From NCBI RefSeq assembly GCF_001748225.1, contig NZ_BDFE01000017.1:413025-477024 (forward strand): 64,000 nucleotides of DNA, in the 5' to 3' direction. The notes beneath the pieces were generated by a model. That model saw only the letters and a program-made list of their open reading frames with translations. It had not been told where the DNA came from and searched no databases. The stretch's first letter is position 1, and each line of letters starts with the position of its first letter. Positions 24,175-35,483 of the stretch are shown here, piece by piece. The DNA comes from Desulfoplanes formicivorans. GTDB lineage: Bacteria; Desulfobacterota; Desulfovibrionia; Desulfovibrionales; Desulfomicrobiaceae. Position numbers and translations under genes: made by a program.

Positions 24175-25791
24175 CTATCGGCCAAGGTCCTCGAACACGC
24201 TCATGGCAGCCACACTGCCTTCGCTCACGGCGGTCACAATTTGCTGAACACCGCCGGTCACGTCACCGGCCGCATAGATCCTGGGCAGGCTGGTGCGGCC
24301 CTGGCCATCCGTCTGAACATATCCATTGGCATCAACCTTGATGCCCAGGGGAGTCACAATGGAAGTATTGGGCTTGATGCCAATGGCCAGGAAAACCCCA
24401 TGGACCTTGACCTTTTGGATCTCTTTGGTTTGCGTGTCCTCCAGCTCAACCTCGCCAAGCACGTCCTTGCCATGCAGCCCCACCACGATCTTGTTCCACA
24501 AAACAGGAATCTTCTCCCGCTCCACTGCGTCCTGCAAATGTTTTTCCGCCCTGAACGCGTCCCTGCGATGCACAATGCGCACATCAACCCCGAGATTCCT
24601 GAGGTGCAGGGCCTCGGTAAGGGCGGTGTTGCCGCCGCCAACCACAAGAACTTCCTTGCCCTTGTACAGATACCCGTCGCATGAAGCACAATAACTGATC
24701 CCACGCCCCAGAAAGCGTTCTTCCCCATCCAGGCCGAGATGTTTCCAGGTTGCTCCGGTTGCCACCAAAAGCGCCTTGCATCGATATCGGCCCTTGGTGG
24801 AGGTGACAGTCACATGGCGGCCCAGGGAAACATCCACGACCTCCTCGCCCTCCTGCACCGGAAGATAGGCCCTGGCCTGGTCCAGGAGGACTGCAACGAG
24901 CTCCTTCCCGCCAATGGACGAAAAGCCCGGATAATTTTCCACCACAGGAGTGACAGCAACCTGGCCTCCAACAATACCCCCTTCCAGAACAACAGCCGAC
25001 AGACCCGCCCGCGAAGCATATATGCCCGCGGCCAAGCCAGCCGGTCCTGCACCGGCGATGACCAGATCGATCGACATTTCCTCCCCGGAGAGAAAATCCT
25101 CCCCGGCCACCTCCTTGGAGGGTACAAGGGTCACCAGCTGTTCCATGAAAACCTGTTCCGGCTCCATTCCGTTGGTCTCCAGCTCCGGACCATAGACCGT
25201 ATGGGGAACCGAGCCCACATGAAACGCTTCCGCAAGATCCTGGTTTTCACCCGTTTCAATGCATTCCACAGCAACCAGATCGGGCCGTTCAATGGCCGCC
25301 TTGATCCCGTTGAGCACCTGAGCTGGACAGTAGGGACATCCGGGATTCACAAAAATCCGCACATGCCTTTTCTCCTTAAGAGCAGCCAGGGTGGCCCGGG
25401 CATCTTCGGCCAGTCCGCTCCTGCCGGTGGAAACCAGAAAAAGGGTCTGAATCAATGTCTGGGCCTCTTCCCCGGCCGGGGCTCCGGTAAAACGGATGGC
25501 ATACTGATCCGGTTGCACCAGCAGGGTGGGTGCCCGGGTCACGTCATGGGTCTTGGCCTGGGGAGAAGACAGATCATATTCCTCAAAAGAGATCCGTGCA
25601 TCCAGCCGGTGCAGATCGTGCAACAGGGAACGGCAGAATTCACCATAGGGCTGGTTTTCTTCCTCCGAGGCAAACAAGAGAATTTGCACATCCTTATCAA
25701 GGTGCTCCTTGAAAACATTCTTGAGATGCTCCCTGCTGGGGGCGTCTAAAAGCCACTTCTTTTCCTTGTCCTTGGCAAACAATGGGCACAT
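24175..25791 (-). CDS. thioredoxin reductase-like flavoprotein with N-terminal glutaredoxin-like domains (AhpF-like layout)
   Basis: A 538-aa fusion. Residues 1-220 form two thioredoxin-fold modules, the second with active site GCPYCP near 165. From about 235 follows a complete thioredoxin reductase with FAD motif IAGAGPAGLAAG, redox pair CASC near 375 and NADPH motif VVGGGNTALTEA. This architecture resembles AhpF or a protein-disulfide-oxidoreductase/TrxR fusion and would reduce peroxiredoxin or thioredoxin-like partners in the cytoplasm. The ATG after GGAGAG was chosen over the upstream TTG. It is convergent with the ASST operon, and any link to it is speculative. Confidence 0.9.
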   Translation of the reverse strand: MCPLFAKDKEKKWLLDAPSREHLKNVFKEHLDKDVQILLFASEEENQPYGEFCRSLLHDLHRLDARISFEEYDLSSPQAKTHDVTRAPTLLVQPDQYAIRFTGAPAGEEAQTLIQTLFLVSTGRSGLAEDARATLAALKEKRHVRIFVNPGCPYCPAQVLNGIKAAIERPDLVAVECIETGENQDLAEAFHVGSVPHTVYGPELETNGMEPEQVFMEQLVTLVPSKEVAGEDFLSGEEMSIDLVIAGAGPAGLAAGIYASRAGLSAVVLEGGIVGGQVAVTPVVENYPGFSSIGGKELVAVLLDQARAYLPVQEGEEVVDVSLGRHVTVTSTKGRYRCKALLVATGATWKHLGLDGEERFLGRGISYCASCDGYLYKGKEVLVVGGGNTALTEALHLRNLGVDVRIVHRRDAFRAEKHLQDAVEREKIPVLWNKIVVGLHGKDVLGEVELEDTQTKEIQKVKVHGVFLAIGIKPNTSIVTPLGIKVDANGYVQTDGQGRTSLPRIYAAGDVTGGVQQIVTAVSEGSVAAMSVFEDLGR

Positions 25792-25959
25792 GGCTCTCTC
25801 CAATGGCTAAATGGGATAAAACGGCAAGGGATCGCCTCGTGATATGGGCGGGATCCAAGCACGCACATTGACACTTTCTGCAGGAAATTGCCAATCATTG
25901 GCAACCTGCACCCCGGTCCTGTGCAGGCATATGAGGGGAGATACCATGTACAATACGAC

Positions 25960-25996
25960 AAAGGGGGAACCGATTCAACCCATCGGTTCCCCCTTT
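25960..25996 (-). terminator. Terminator downstream of ilvC
   Basis: AAAGGGGGAACCGAT (25960-25974) pairs perfectly with ATCGGTTCCCCCTTT (25982-25996). Confidence 0.88.
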
Positions 25997-26020
25997 GAAG
26001 AAAGAGTATGTCAAACGATC

Positions 26021-27073
<1,053 letters not shown>

Positions 27074-27100
27074 TTATTATGCCACTGTGCGTGGCAAAGA

Positions 27101-27589
27101 CTACTCCTCAAGCTGCATGCTCCGCCGGAGGGCTCCCGTGCCGGTACGGGCAATTTCCTTGATCCCGAACCGCTGCAACAGATTGATGATCGCCCGGATC
27201 TTGCCCTGATCCCCGGTGATCTCCAGGGTCAGTTCATTGGCAGCCACATCCACAACCTTGCAACGAAAAATATCGGCAATGCGCAAAATCTCCGCCCGCC
27301 TGCTGTCCTCGGCACTCACCTTGATGAGAACCATTTCCCGCTCAACAGCCTGCTGATGGGTCAGATCAACCACCTTGATCACGGTGACCAGTTTGCGCAG
27401 CTGCTTGATGATCTGTTCGATGATCTGTTCATCGCCCTTGGTGCAGATGGTCATTCTGGAAACCCCGGCATCAAGGGTGGGGGCCACATTGAGCGATTCT
27501 ATATTGAATCCCCTGCCGCTGAACAGGCCTGCGACACGGGAAAGCACTCCTGGTTCGTTTTCAACGAGTATGGAAAGTACATGACGCAT
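27101..27589 (-). CDS. ilvN: acetolactate synthase small (regulatory) subunit
   Basis: A 162-aa IlvH/IlvN-type protein with an N-terminal ACT domain starting [20 protein letters not shown] and a C-terminal ALS regulatory domain. It binds valine for feedback control of the catalytic subunit encoded immediately upstream. Length matches the E. coli IlvH class, and the start follows GGAG. Confidence 0.97.
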   Translation of the reverse strand: MRHVLSILVENEPGVLSRVAGLFSGRGFNIESLNVAPTLDAGVSRMTICTKGDEQIIEQIIKQLRKLVTVIKVVDLTHQQAVEREMVLIKVSAEDSRRAEILRIADIFRCKVVDVAANELTLEITGDQGKIRAIINLLQRFGIKEIARTGTGALRRSMQLEE

Positions 27590-27649
27590 GGGACACTCCT
27601 GGAAATCCCGGGATACCCCCGGGGATGGATTGCAATACAGGGCCTTGGG

Positions 27650-29341
27650 CTAGACGAGCAGCATGTCGGTCAAAGACGCTCCCGCAGGTACCATGGGGTA
27701 GACGTTTTCTTCCGGCTCGACCAATACATCCACAATGGTCGGCTCCTTGGTGGCAAATGCCTCCTTTAATACAGGAGCTACGTCATCACGTTTCTCGATC
27801 CTGTACCCTTGCGCCCCATATGCCTTGGCCAGGGCCACAAAATCCGGATTCTTGTGCAGACAGGTTGAACAATAATTCCGGTTGTAGAAAAGTTCCTGCC
27901 ACTGTCTGACCATGCCCAGGTGTCCGTTGTTGAGGATGACGATCTTCACGGGCAATTCATAGCTGACAGCCGTGGCCAACTCCTGAATGTTCATCTGGAT
28001 GGATCCGTCGCCGGCCACGTCAATGACCAGGGAACCGGGAAAGGCCAGCTGGGCGCCTATGGCCGCGGGAAATCCGTATCCCATGGTGCCCAGCCCCCCC
28101 GAGGTGAGCAGGGTTCTAGGCTTGTGATATTTGTAGAACTGGGCGGCCCACATCTGGTTCTGCCCCACTTCCGTGGCAATGATGGCCCGCCCCTTGGTGA
28201 GCTCGTAAATGGTTTCAATGACCATCTGGGGTTTGATAAAGGAAGAACCGTTTGTATCATACGTCATGGGCTGACTCTTCTCCCATGTCCGTATCTTGGT
28301 GACCCATTCTTCGTGTTTTTCTTCCCAGTTGATGGAAGTGTCCTTGCCCAGCTCGTTGCGCAAGGCCTTGAGGGCCCTGCGGCAGTCGCAGACCATGGGC
28401 ACATCCACGGAAACGTTCTTGCGGATGGAGGTGGGATCAATGTCGATATGCACAATCTTGCCCTTTTCCGCAAAGGAACTCAGTTTGCCCGTGACCCGGT
28501 CATCAAACCGGACCCCCACGGCAAGAAGCAGATCGGCATTGTTCACGGCCATGTTGGCCGCATAGGTCCCATGCATGCCGACCATGCCGAACCACAGGGG
28601 TTCATTGCCGGGAAAGGCCCCAAGTCCCATGAGGGAGCCAATGACCGGAATGTTCAGCTTTTTGGCCATCCAGAGGATATCCTCGGAAGCGTTGGACCCG
28701 ATCACCCCGCCACCCACAAAAAGCAGGGGTTTGCGGGAAAACCGCATCAGGTCGACCACCCGCTGGATCTGTCTGGAATTGGGCTCGTAATGGGGATTGT
28801 AGCTGCGCATGTGGATTTCTCCAGGATATGCGTACTCCACTGTAGCCTGGAGAACATCCTTGGGAAGATCCACGAGGACCGGGCCAGGTCTGCCGGTACT
28901 GGCAAGATAAAAGGCCTGCTTGATGGTTTCGGCGAGATCCTTGATATCTTTGACCAGGTAGTTGTGCTTGACGCAGGGACGGGTGATCCCAACGATATCC
29001 GCTTCCTGAAAGGCGTCATTCCCGATAAGGCTTGTAGGCACCTGGCCGGTAAAAACCACCAGGGGAATGGAGTCCATGTACGCCGTGGCAATCCCGGTTA
29101 CCGTATTGGTGGCTCCAGGCCCCGACGTTACCAGGCATACGCCTACCTTGCCCGACGCTCTGGCATACCCGTCAGCAGCATGAACAGCACCCTGTTCATG
29201 CCGGGTAAGTACATGCCTGAAAGGATACTTGGGCAATTCATGATAGATATCAATGGTCGCACCGCCAGGATAGCCGAACACCACCTCGACTCCTTCCCGA
29301 CGCAAACTTTCCAGCAGAACCTGGGCTCCGGTCAACTCCAT
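27650..29341 (-). CDS. ilvB: acetolactate synthase large (catalytic) subunit
   Basis: A 563-aa thiamine-diphosphate enzyme. The catalytic Glu is in [17 protein letters not shown] near residue 50, and the ThDP motif GDGSIQMN...NN spans about 430-460. It makes acetolactate or acetohydroxybutyrate. Start choice is between the ATG at 29341 and a TTG at 29347 that lies closer to the GGAGGAG site; the ATG gives the family N-terminus [13 protein letters not shown]. Confidence 0.97.
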   Translation of the reverse strand: MELTGAQVLLESLRREGVEVVFGYPGGATIDIYHELPKYPFRHVLTRHEQGAVHAADGYARASGKVGVCLVTSGPGATNTVTGIATAYMDSIPLVVFTGQVPTSLIGNDAFQEADIVGITRPCVKHNYLVKDIKDLAETIKQAFYLASTGRPGPVLVDLPKDVLQATVEYAYPGEIHMRSYNPHYEPNSRQIQRVVDLMRFSRKPLLFVGGGVIGSNASEDILWMAKKLNIPVIGSLMGLGAFPGNEPLWFGMVGMHGTYAANMAVNNADLLLAVGVRFDDRVTGKLSSFAEKGKIVHIDIDPTSIRKNVSVDVPMVCDCRRALKALRNELGKDTSINWEEKHEEWVTKIRTWEKSQPMTYDTNGSSFIKPQMVIETIYELTKGRAIIATEVGQNQMWAAQFYKYHKPRTLLTSGGLGTMGYGFPAAIGAQLAFPGSLVIDVAGDGSIQMNIQELATAVSYELPVKIVILNNGHLGMVRQWQELFYNRNYCSTCLHKNPDFVALAKAYGAQGYRIEKRDDVAPVLKEAFATKEPTIVDVLVEPEENVYPMVPAGASLTDMLLV

Positions 29342-29390
29342 GATCAATTACTCCTCCTTCCACTGCGAGGGAAGGTCATTGAAAACATCT

Positions 29391-29624
29391 TCACTTGTTT
29401 TCCTGTTCTCTATGCTTCTCCAACAGGGCGAGCATCTTGGTCTTGCCCGCCAGTTTCTGCTTCTTGATGTTCTTGAGCTCAAGATCTTCCTCTGGGGTCA
29501 AGAACGGTTTTGAAGCCATTTTTTCCACATAATTCTCAAAGGCTAGATGTTCTTTCCACAACGCCTTGAGCTCCTCGTCCGTCTCACTGTACTGAGCGAT
29601 CAATTCAAGATCACGTTGTTCCAT
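29391..29624 (-). CDS. DUF465 (YdcH-like) small protein
   Basis: A 77-aa charged, helical protein of the YdcH/DUF465 family, with LKALWKEHLAFENYVEKM and ELKNIKKQKLAGKTKMLALL. It has no known enzymatic role. It is preceded by AGGAGA and lies 49 bases upstream of the ilvB start, so it may be the first gene of the ilv transcript. Confidence 0.88.
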   Translation of the reverse strand: MEQRDLELIAQYSETDEELKALWKEHLAFENYVEKMASKPFLTPEEDLELKNIKKQKLAGKTKMLALLEKHREQENK

Positions 29625-29659
29625 AGGCCTTCTCCTGTTTGCTGTATGTTAAAGCGTCA

Positions 29660-29675
29660 AACACGTTGACGTGTT
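29660..29675. promoter_or_regulatory. AACACGT-TG-ACGTGTT palindrome upstream of the DUF465/ilv genes
   Basis: Perfect 7-bp arms with a 2-base centre, 36 bases upstream of the DUF465 start. It is a plausible operator; the regulator is unknown. The 29625-29773 gap holds no recognisable leader peptide or T-box. Confidence 0.3.
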
Positions 29676-29773
29676 GGCTGATTGCAGCATTGCTCGCACT
29701 GTCACTCCCATACACGAAGCTGATACAGGAAGGCTTGCTGCTGACCTGCAAGCCTGTTTCCACTGCTTCGGCA

Positions 29774-30085
29774 TCATGCGGAAAAATCGCCAAGTCTGTC
29801 CCAGCAGGGCTCTTTTTCCGTTTCAATGATCAGGTCTTTTTTGCGCCCTGTTTCCCCGCTGAGCACACGAACATCCCGATTTTTTATGCCCAGAACAGAG
29901 GCAATGGTTCCCACAAGTTCCTGATTGGCCTTGTGATCCACCGGAGGAGCAGCAACCTTGATCTTGAGCCGGTCGCCATACATCCCCTGAATCCCGCTTT
30001 TTTTGGCTCGGGGCTGAACCCAGACACAGAGCTTCCATGCATGGGGACCGACCTTCTTGATATACACGGGATAGTTTGTTGGCAT
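29774..30085 (-). CDS. DUF167 (YggU-like) protein
   Basis: About 103 aa of the YggU/DUF167 family, with signature VQPRAKKSGIQGMYGDRLKI and APPVDHKANQELV. Function is uncharacterised, but it is often encoded beside yggT, as here. The start is uncertain between ATG 30085 and a TTG at 30124. Confidence 0.85.
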   Translation of the reverse strand: MPTNYPVYIKKVGPHAWKLCVWVQPRAKKSGIQGMYGDRLKIKVAAPPVDHKANQELVGTIASVLGIKNRDVRVLSGETGRKKDLIIETEKEPCWDRLGDFSA

Positions 30086-30124
30086 TATTGTGAAAAATGG
30101 AATTAAACGTGAAGAAGGGTGCAA

Positions 30125-30430
30125 TTACCCCGGAAACATGCCTGCGAGCTGATAGAGTGTTCGCACAAGAAAGATCTTGAGGAACTGGATGGCAAGAAGA
30201 AGAACGACCGGTGAGAAATCAATGCCGCTCATATAGGTGAAAGGAAGCCATTTGCGGATTCTGTAAAACACGGGTTCGGTCAGATTGCGCAGAATGCGAA
30301 CCAAGGGGTTGTATGGATCGGGGTTGACCCATGAAAGAAGCGCAGAAATGATAACCACCCAAAAATACAGGGAAAGAACAGTATCAATAAGCATCGCAAC
30401 GGCGTGAAGCAAATTTTCAAAAATGAACAT
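30125..30430 (-). CDS. YggT-family integral membrane protein
   Basis: A 101-aa inner-membrane protein with two hydrophobic regions separated by SWVNPDPYNPLVRILRNLTE, the YggT signature. The ATG follows GAGGAGG. Family members are linked to osmotic tolerance or envelope/division functions, but the molecular role is not known. It overlaps or abuts yggU-like, so the two are co-transcribed. Confidence 0.9.
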   Translation of the reverse strand: MFIFENLLHAVAMLIDTVLSLYFWVVIISALLSWVNPDPYNPLVRILRNLTEPVFYRIRKWLPFTYMSGIDFSPVVLLLAIQFLKIFLVRTLYQLAGMFPG

Positions 30431-30504
30431 GGATCCTCCTCTACCCAATCAAAAACATAGAGCCGGTTAAAAATCAAGAAACAATAGCCGGGAGACAGCT
30501 GACA

Positions 30505-31176
30505 TCAGGCCATTTCCCGAACAAGTTCGTTTTTCAGAGTCCAGAAATCCGCAATGTGACGATGGGCCATGAGCTTTTCGTTCCCATAGGCCCAAAACCG
30601 AACCCCGGCCCTGATCGCGGTGATTTCATCCACTTTGGAATCACCAATATAGCGGACCTCCTCCCTGCCGAGCTTCCAGGCCCTCAAAATGGCGTGAATG
30701 CCTTCGGGATGAGGCTTGGGAAAAACAACCCTGGCCGAAGTTATGACCGGGAAAAAATACATGGACAGATCAAACCGTTCAAGGATCACCTCCATGGTGT
30801 CGAGTCGGTTGGTGTTGACCGCCATGCGCACCCCCCGGCTCCGCAGGGTATCGAGCAGGGCATAGAGCCCTTCCGCGGGCTTGAGATAGGGGATGTAATC
30901 CTTGTAGGACAATTCCTTGCGGACCTCGTGCACCTCCTGCATCCGATCCCGGGGAATGATCCGCTCCAGGGCCCTGGATACGGTTTGCATGTGGGCATAC
31001 TCGAGTTCGGCCAGAGAAAGTTCCGGCAACCCGAGAGCACAACGCAATGCATTGTAATATCGGCGATTGACCTCTTTGGAGTCAAACAGAACCCCGTCAC
31101 AGTCAAAAATGATTCCACGCACGCGGGCAACAGGGGAAGTTGCCCGGTGCGTGGAAGATGATCGTACACATGTCAT
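30505..31176 (-). CDS. HAD-superfamily hydrolase (phosphoglycolate-phosphatase-like)
   Basis: A 223-aa HAD-IA phosphatase. Motif I is FDCDGVLFDS with nucleophile Asp25, motif II VNTNR, motif III Lys in FPKPHPEG, and motif IV GDSKVDE. The cap domain lies between motifs I and II. The substrate cannot be assigned. No good ribosome site precedes the ATG used, and a downstream GTG near the HAD motif is possible. Confidence 0.88.
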   Translation of the reverse strand: MTCVRSSSTHRATSPVARVRGIIFDCDGVLFDSKEVNRRYYNALRCALGLPELSLAELEYAHMQTVSRALERIIPRDRMQEVHEVRKELSYKDYIPYLKPAEGLYALLDTLRSRGVRMAVNTNRLDTMEVILERFDLSMYFFPVITSARVVFPKPHPEGIHAILRAWKLGREEVRYIGDSKVDEITAIRAGVRFWAYGNEKLMAHRHIADFWTLKNELVREMA

Positions 31177-31257
31177 GGTGGATGGGCTGTTCTCGCGTTG
31201 GGGTTGGGGAACGAAAGAATCTGCATCAGATCCGCATTCGGTCCCGGAGAGCCAGGC

Positions 31258-32910
31258 CTATTTCATGGCCTGGGGGAACAGTTTGCCTGCCATTTCCCGC
31301 AGTTTGTATTTCTGGATCTTGCCGCTGGCGGTCATGGGATAGCTGTCCATGAAATGAATGTACTTGGGAGTCTTGTAGCGGGCGATCTTGCCACGGCAAT
31401 AATCGCGCACATCCTCGGGGGCATACTCGTACCCCTCCTTGAGGATGACGAACGCACCCACCTCTTCACCGTATTTGCGGCTGGGCACACCCACCACCTG
31501 AACATCGGATATCCCTTCCATGGTATAGAGAAACTCCTCCACTTCGCGCGGATAGATGTTTTCCCCGCCACGAATGATCATGTCCTTGATCCTGCCGGTA
31601 ATGGTCACATACCCATCTTCATCCATGACCCCCAGATCCCCGGAATGCAGCCAGCCGTCCTTGTCAATGGCCTTGGCCGTGGCCTCGGGCATATTGTAGT
31701 ACCCCTTCATGACATTGTATCCGCGACAGCAGACTTCGCCAACAGTCCCCCTGGGGACCTCAAGTCCGGTGTCCGGATCCATGATGGCCACCTCAATCTC
31801 GGGCATGGCCCGGCCCACGGTCTCGACCCGCTTTCTGATATCATCATGCACCCGGGTCTGGGTCATCACCGGAGAGGCCTCGGTCAATCCGTAGCAAATG
31901 GTGATTTCGTCCATGTTCATCTTGTCGATGACCTGACGCATGACCCTGACGGGACAGGGAGAACCGGCCATAATGCCTGTTCGCAGCGTACTGAAATCAA
32001 ACTTGTCAAAAAGCCTGTGTTCGAGCACGGCAATGAACATGGTCGGCACCCCGTACAAGGCCGTGCATCGCTCGGTTTCCACCGAGGTCATGATGAGTAC
32101 GGGATTGAAGCCCTCGAGGATGATCATGGACGCGCCGTGGCTGACACAGGCAAGCACCCCGAGAACGCATCCGAAACAGTGGAACAGGGGCACGGGAATG
32201 CAGACTCGGTCCTTGCTGGTGAATTTCTGATTTTCACCTATCCAGAAACCATTGTTGCCGATATTGTAGTGAGTGAGCATGACCCCCTTGGGAAATCCCG
32301 TGGTGCCCGACGTGTACTGCATGTTGACCACGTCATGCGAGTCAAGGGTATCCTGCCGGGCCAGATATTCCCGTTCAGGCACCATCTGGCCGATGGCCAG
32401 AAGTTCGGGCATGGAGTACATGCCCCTGTGCTTTTCCTGACCAAGGAAAAACACCTTCTGCAGATGGGGGAAACGATCGGTTTTCAGGTACCCGCGTGCC
32501 TGGGTCTTGAGTTCGGGAACGAGCTCGTACATGGTCTGGATGTAATCCGTGTCCCGGAAACCATCCATGATGAAAATGTGTTCGCACTCGGAGTGGGAAA
32601 GAAGATATTCGACTTCCTTGGTCTTGTACGCCGTGTTCACCGTGAGGAGCACCGCCCCGATCTTGGCTGTGGCAAACTGCAGGGTTACCCAGAAAGGAAC
32701 ATTGCTCGCCCAGACAGCCACTTTGTGACCCTTTTCCACGCCAAGGGCCATGAGTCCCTTGGCGGTCTGGTCAACCACTTCACCGAATTCCTTGTAGGTC
32801 AAACGAAAATCCCTGTCCGCATACACAACCGCATCATTGTCAGGATATTTCTCGATGGCCTCGTCGAGCATCTGCCCGAGGGTACGTTCTCGCAAGGCAG
32901 GTTGAGTCAT
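31258..32910 (-). CDS. AMP-dependent acyl-CoA synthetase/ligase
   Basis: A 550-aa adenylate-forming enzyme that activates a fatty or other carboxylic acid to its CoA thioester. The P-loop motif [12 protein letters not shown] lies near residue 190, YGLTE near 335, the hinge region [15 protein letters not shown] near 440, and the catalytic Lys in [13 protein letters not shown]. The ATG at 32910 is preceded by GAGGT. The XRE-cupin gene directly upstream on the same strand is a pairing common in sulfate reducers and probably regulates it. Confidence 0.95.
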   Translation of the reverse strand: MTQPALRERTLGQMLDEAIEKYPDNDAVVYADRDFRLTYKEFGEVVDQTAKGLMALGVEKGHKVAVWASNVPFWVTLQFATAKIGAVLLTVNTAYKTKEVEYLLSHSECEHIFIMDGFRDTDYIQTMYELVPELKTQARGYLKTDRFPHLQKVFFLGQEKHRGMYSMPELLAIGQMVPEREYLARQDTLDSHDVVNMQYTSGTTGFPKGVMLTHYNIGNNGFWIGENQKFTSKDRVCIPVPLFHCFGCVLGVLACVSHGASMIILEGFNPVLIMTSVETERCTALYGVPTMFIAVLEHRLFDKFDFSTLRTGIMAGSPCPVRVMRQVIDKMNMDEITICYGLTEASPVMTQTRVHDDIRKRVETVGRAMPEIEVAIMDPDTGLEVPRGTVGEVCCRGYNVMKGYYNMPEATAKAIDKDGWLHSGDLGVMDEDGYVTITGRIKDMIIRGGENIYPREVEEFLYTMEGISDVQVVGVPSRKYGEEVGAFVILKEGYEYAPEDVRDYCRGKIARYKTPKYIHFMDSYPMTASGKIQKYKLREMAGKLFPQAMK

Positions 32911-32979
32911 GACATACCTCAATATGTTTCGTGTTGAAAATCAGACCGCATGGGTCATCCGCGGATCGCTATCCAGGCT

Positions 32980-33549
32980 CTATTCGGGAAAATACAAAAC
33001 CGCATAGATCTCGGCAGGTTCATCCCCGGCACACCCCACATGATGGGGCACAATGGAATTGTAGTACATGCTGTCACCGGCCTTGAGCACAGTGGTTTCC
33101 TGCCCGTAGATGAGCTCCACTTCACCGGAAACCACAACAATGAACTCCTCGCCTTCGTGGGAGGACAAGGTCTTGTCCTTGCGCGATTCCGGAAGGATCT
33201 CGATGAAAAAAGGCTCCATGTGGCGATCGATCTTGCCCTTGCCCAGGCCATAAAAACGAAGGGCCACGGACTTGTCCGTGCGGCTCTGCATGCTCAGTTC
33301 TTCCCTGCGCTCGTCCAGACGCACAATCAGCGGATCCTTGCTGACTTCGTCATCAAGGAAGGTTCCAAGACGTACTCCCAGGGCCCTGGCCACTTTGAGG
33401 AGGGGACCTAGGGACGGATATTCGCTTTCTGTTTCAAGGCCAGTGATGAAGTCCAGGCTCAGACCGCTGCGCTGAGCGAGTTCCTCGCGGGTAAGTTCAT
33501 TCATTTCCCGAAAGTTCTTGATGCGTTCACCGAGTTTTTCCTTGGCCAT
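32980..33549 (-). CDS. XRE-family regulator with C-terminal cupin domain
   Basis: A 189-aa protein. The N-terminal helix-turn-helix is LTREELAQRSGLSLDFITGLE, and the C-terminal cupin_2 barrel includes SSHEGEEFIVVVSGEVEL. Such proteins sense a small metabolite through the cupin and control the neighbouring operon. A strong AAGGAGG site fixes the ATG at 33549. It is followed at 69 bases by the acyl-CoA synthetase. Confidence 0.93.
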   Translation of the reverse strand: MAKEKLGERIKNFREMNELTREELAQRSGLSLDFITGLETESEYPSLGPLLKVARALGVRLGTFLDDEVSKDPLIVRLDERREELSMQSRTDKSVALRFYGLGKGKIDRHMEPFFIEILPESRKDKTLSSHEGEEFIVVVSGEVELIYGQETTVLKAGDSMYYNSIVPHHVGCAGDEPAEIYAVLYFPE

Positions 33550-33682
33550 GAAACATTCCTCCTTGATATCTTGATATGTGATAGAAGCCTCATCCGACAG
33601 GATGATCAATCGGATGAGGCCATGGTATATGAAAGTGCGCTGTCCCGCTTCCGGGAGAGGTGCGGGTCGTGGAGCATTTTCC

Positions 33683-34507
33683 TCAGACCAAACACCCCAC
33701 CAGCATGATCTCCTTGTTGGCGAGCTCCCCGGGAACCTTTACTCCGGTCAGATCGGCCAACTCTCCTCCCGAGATGTTGTCCATGGAACAGGTCACGGGA
33801 ACATGCGGGTTCCAATCCGGAAAAACCTCAACAAGGTCCTCCCTGGAAACAGGTGTTCTTTTCAGCCCCTTATCCTCCAGGGATGTCAGAATGAGGAGAT
33901 CACTGACCACAAGTCCGGCCTGACCGGGCACGAACCAGAGAAAGGGGATCACAAGACGCCGCCAGTCCATGGACATGTGTGCAAGGGTTCCCGGCCCATG
34001 ACTGGAAAAATTCGCGCCAAAACCACATTGATCATCCTCGCTCATGCCGAGATTTTCTTCAAAATCACGCACCGAGGTATTGATCTTGTGCTGCAGGGCT
34101 CCAAGTTCCAGCATCTGCTCTTCGAGATGAAAGCCCAGCAAGAGAAGCAGCTGGGCATCTGTCATCTTTTTCTTGAGCTCTTCAGCGCCATCCTTGGGGG
34201 GAGAAAGAAGCTCGGACTTGATCTCCTGCATGCTTCCCGAAAAAAAATTCTCCATGCTTCCGGCCCGGAAATAGGCCGCATCCGAGGCCTGCTTAAACTG
34301 CTCGCCAAACTCAAGGCTGTCCTGCAGAAACTGCCGGGCAAGACGATCTTCATACACCAGATCGCCGGAACGAAAATACCGGGCCGTTTCACCCTCACCC
34401 TGTTCCACGCATCCCGGGTCCATCAGCCGAATGGCGTCGGGAAGGCTGTCCGGCAAAAGCTGCGGATGCATGAGCGGAAAATGAATCATCAACCTGTCTT
34501 TGGACAT
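33683..34507 (-). CDS. conserved hypothetical protein
   Basis: A 274-aa soluble protein, no signal peptide, starting MSKDRLMIHFPLMHPQLLPD. It has a Glu/Lys-rich helical middle (about residues 90-160) and a C-terminal segment with a few cysteines (CSMDN, GCLV). I do not recognise a family. It starts 9 bases after the Cys-rich gene upstream, so the two are co-transcribed. Confidence 0.75.
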   Translation of the reverse strand: MSKDRLMIHFPLMHPQLLPDSLPDAIRLMDPGCVEQGEGETARYFRSGDLVYEDRLARQFLQDSLEFGEQFKQASDAAYFRAGSMENFFSGSMQEIKSELLSPPKDGAEELKKKMTDAQLLLLLGFHLEEQMLELGALQHKINTSVRDFEENLGMSEDDQCGFGANFSSHGPGTLAHMSMDWRRLVIPFLWFVPGQAGLVVSDLLILTSLEDKGLKRTPVSREDLVEVFPDWNPHVPVTCSMDNISGGELADLTGVKVPGELANKEIMLVGCLV

Positions 34508-34516
34508 ATGCGATCC

Positions 34517-34951
34517 TTACTGACGAAAAGGTTCCCCTCTTTCGAGGTCGTTGGACACGAGTTTGTACCTGGAACACCGTCCGGGACAAACCGGACACCG
34601 CAGGATACAGGCCTTGTCATACCGAAACAGACATGCGCCATGGGTGTCCCCGGGATCGGGGACAAAACGTGTACAGACTTCCGCAAGGGCCATCTTGCGC
34701 CCGTATCTGGACCAGATCATGGAGGCGGTAAGATCCTCGATCTGGAACCGCTCCACCCGATTCACAAACCCCTCGAAATGCGACTCGAGCCGCTCAAGGA
34801 CCGTGCATGCAAATGATCCATGGTACCCGGGATTGAGCATCTCCTCGTACATGCAATGGCCACGGGCGTAAAAGCGGCACCTGGTGCCCGGCAATCTGAC
34901 AAGATGTTCACGTGACGGCAAAGCGTCTCCCTGATCCTGATGAAATCTCAC
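34517..34951 (-). CDS. cysteine-rich hypothetical protein, possible metal or Fe-S binding
   Basis: A 144-aa protein with cysteines in an N-terminal pair ([15 protein letters not shown]) and a C-terminal cluster ([13 protein letters not shown]). The pattern resembles a CCCH-type finger followed by a Cys4 metal site. Cofactor and role are unknown. It pairs with the next gene in a two-gene operon. Confidence 0.7.
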   Translation of the reverse strand: MRFHQDQGDALPSREHLVRLPGTRCRFYARGHCMYEEMLNPGYHGSFACTVLERLESHFEGFVNRVERFQIEDLTASMIWSRYGRKMALAEVCTRFVPDPGDTHGACLFRYDKACILRCPVCPGRCSRYKLVSNDLERGEPFRQ

Positions 34952-35073
34952 AATTTGAGGGGTTCACCTACCACGAGCCGCGCCAGGAGAAAAGTGTTTT
35001 CAACTCGCCCATCCACCTTGACCTGCAACCGACTCCAAGGTATCAGATTTTCTCTTTTCACGAGGAGGAGACC

Positions 35074-35274
35074 ATGTTTGGAATAGGGATACCAGAGCTC
35101 ATTATCATACTTGTCATCGTTTTGGTCATTTTCGGTGCGAACAAGCTGCCTGAAATTGGTTCGGGCATGGGTCGGGCCATCAAAAATTTCAAGAAAGCCA
35201 CCAGCGAACCCGAAGAAATCGACGTCACCCCTGACAAGGACAAAAAAGACGACGATACATCGACCAAATCCTAG
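35074..35274 (+). CDS. tatA: Sec-independent protein translocase subunit TatA
   Basis: A 66-aa protein with an N-terminal membrane helix ([17 protein letters not shown]), the [10 protein letters not shown] hinge and amphipathic helix [10 protein letters not shown], then a charged tail. It forms the Tat pore that exports folded proteins with twin-arginine signals, such as the ASST-like protein at 20186. Strong GAGGAGGAG site. The long upstream extension of the frame is not coding. Confidence 0.96.
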   Translation: MFGIGIPELIIILVIVLVIFGANKLPEIGSGMGRAIKNFKKATSEPEEIDVTPDKDKKDDDTSTKS

Positions 35275-35310
35275 TCACCAATCAGCCTGTCATTTTTACA
35301 CGATTTTTCG

Positions 35311-35358
35311 TCATACAAAAGGGAATCCTGAGATGCATCAGGATTCCCTTTTGTATGA
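35311..35358 (+). terminator. Terminator after tatA
   Basis: A 21-bp perfect inverted repeat (35311-35331 and 35338-35358) with a 6-base loop; the right arm contains TTTTGT. It also faces pgsA from the other side. Confidence 0.88.
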
Positions 35359-35483
35359 TCTTGTCACCGCCAAAGCCAAATAAATCCGTTCAAAGGTTGG
35401 GAGGCTCTGGTAACCGGCTGCTTTTCCCTTGATCCTGCCCCCTTTCATCATCCAGGCCCGCCCAAACTCCCGTCCCCGGCCCG

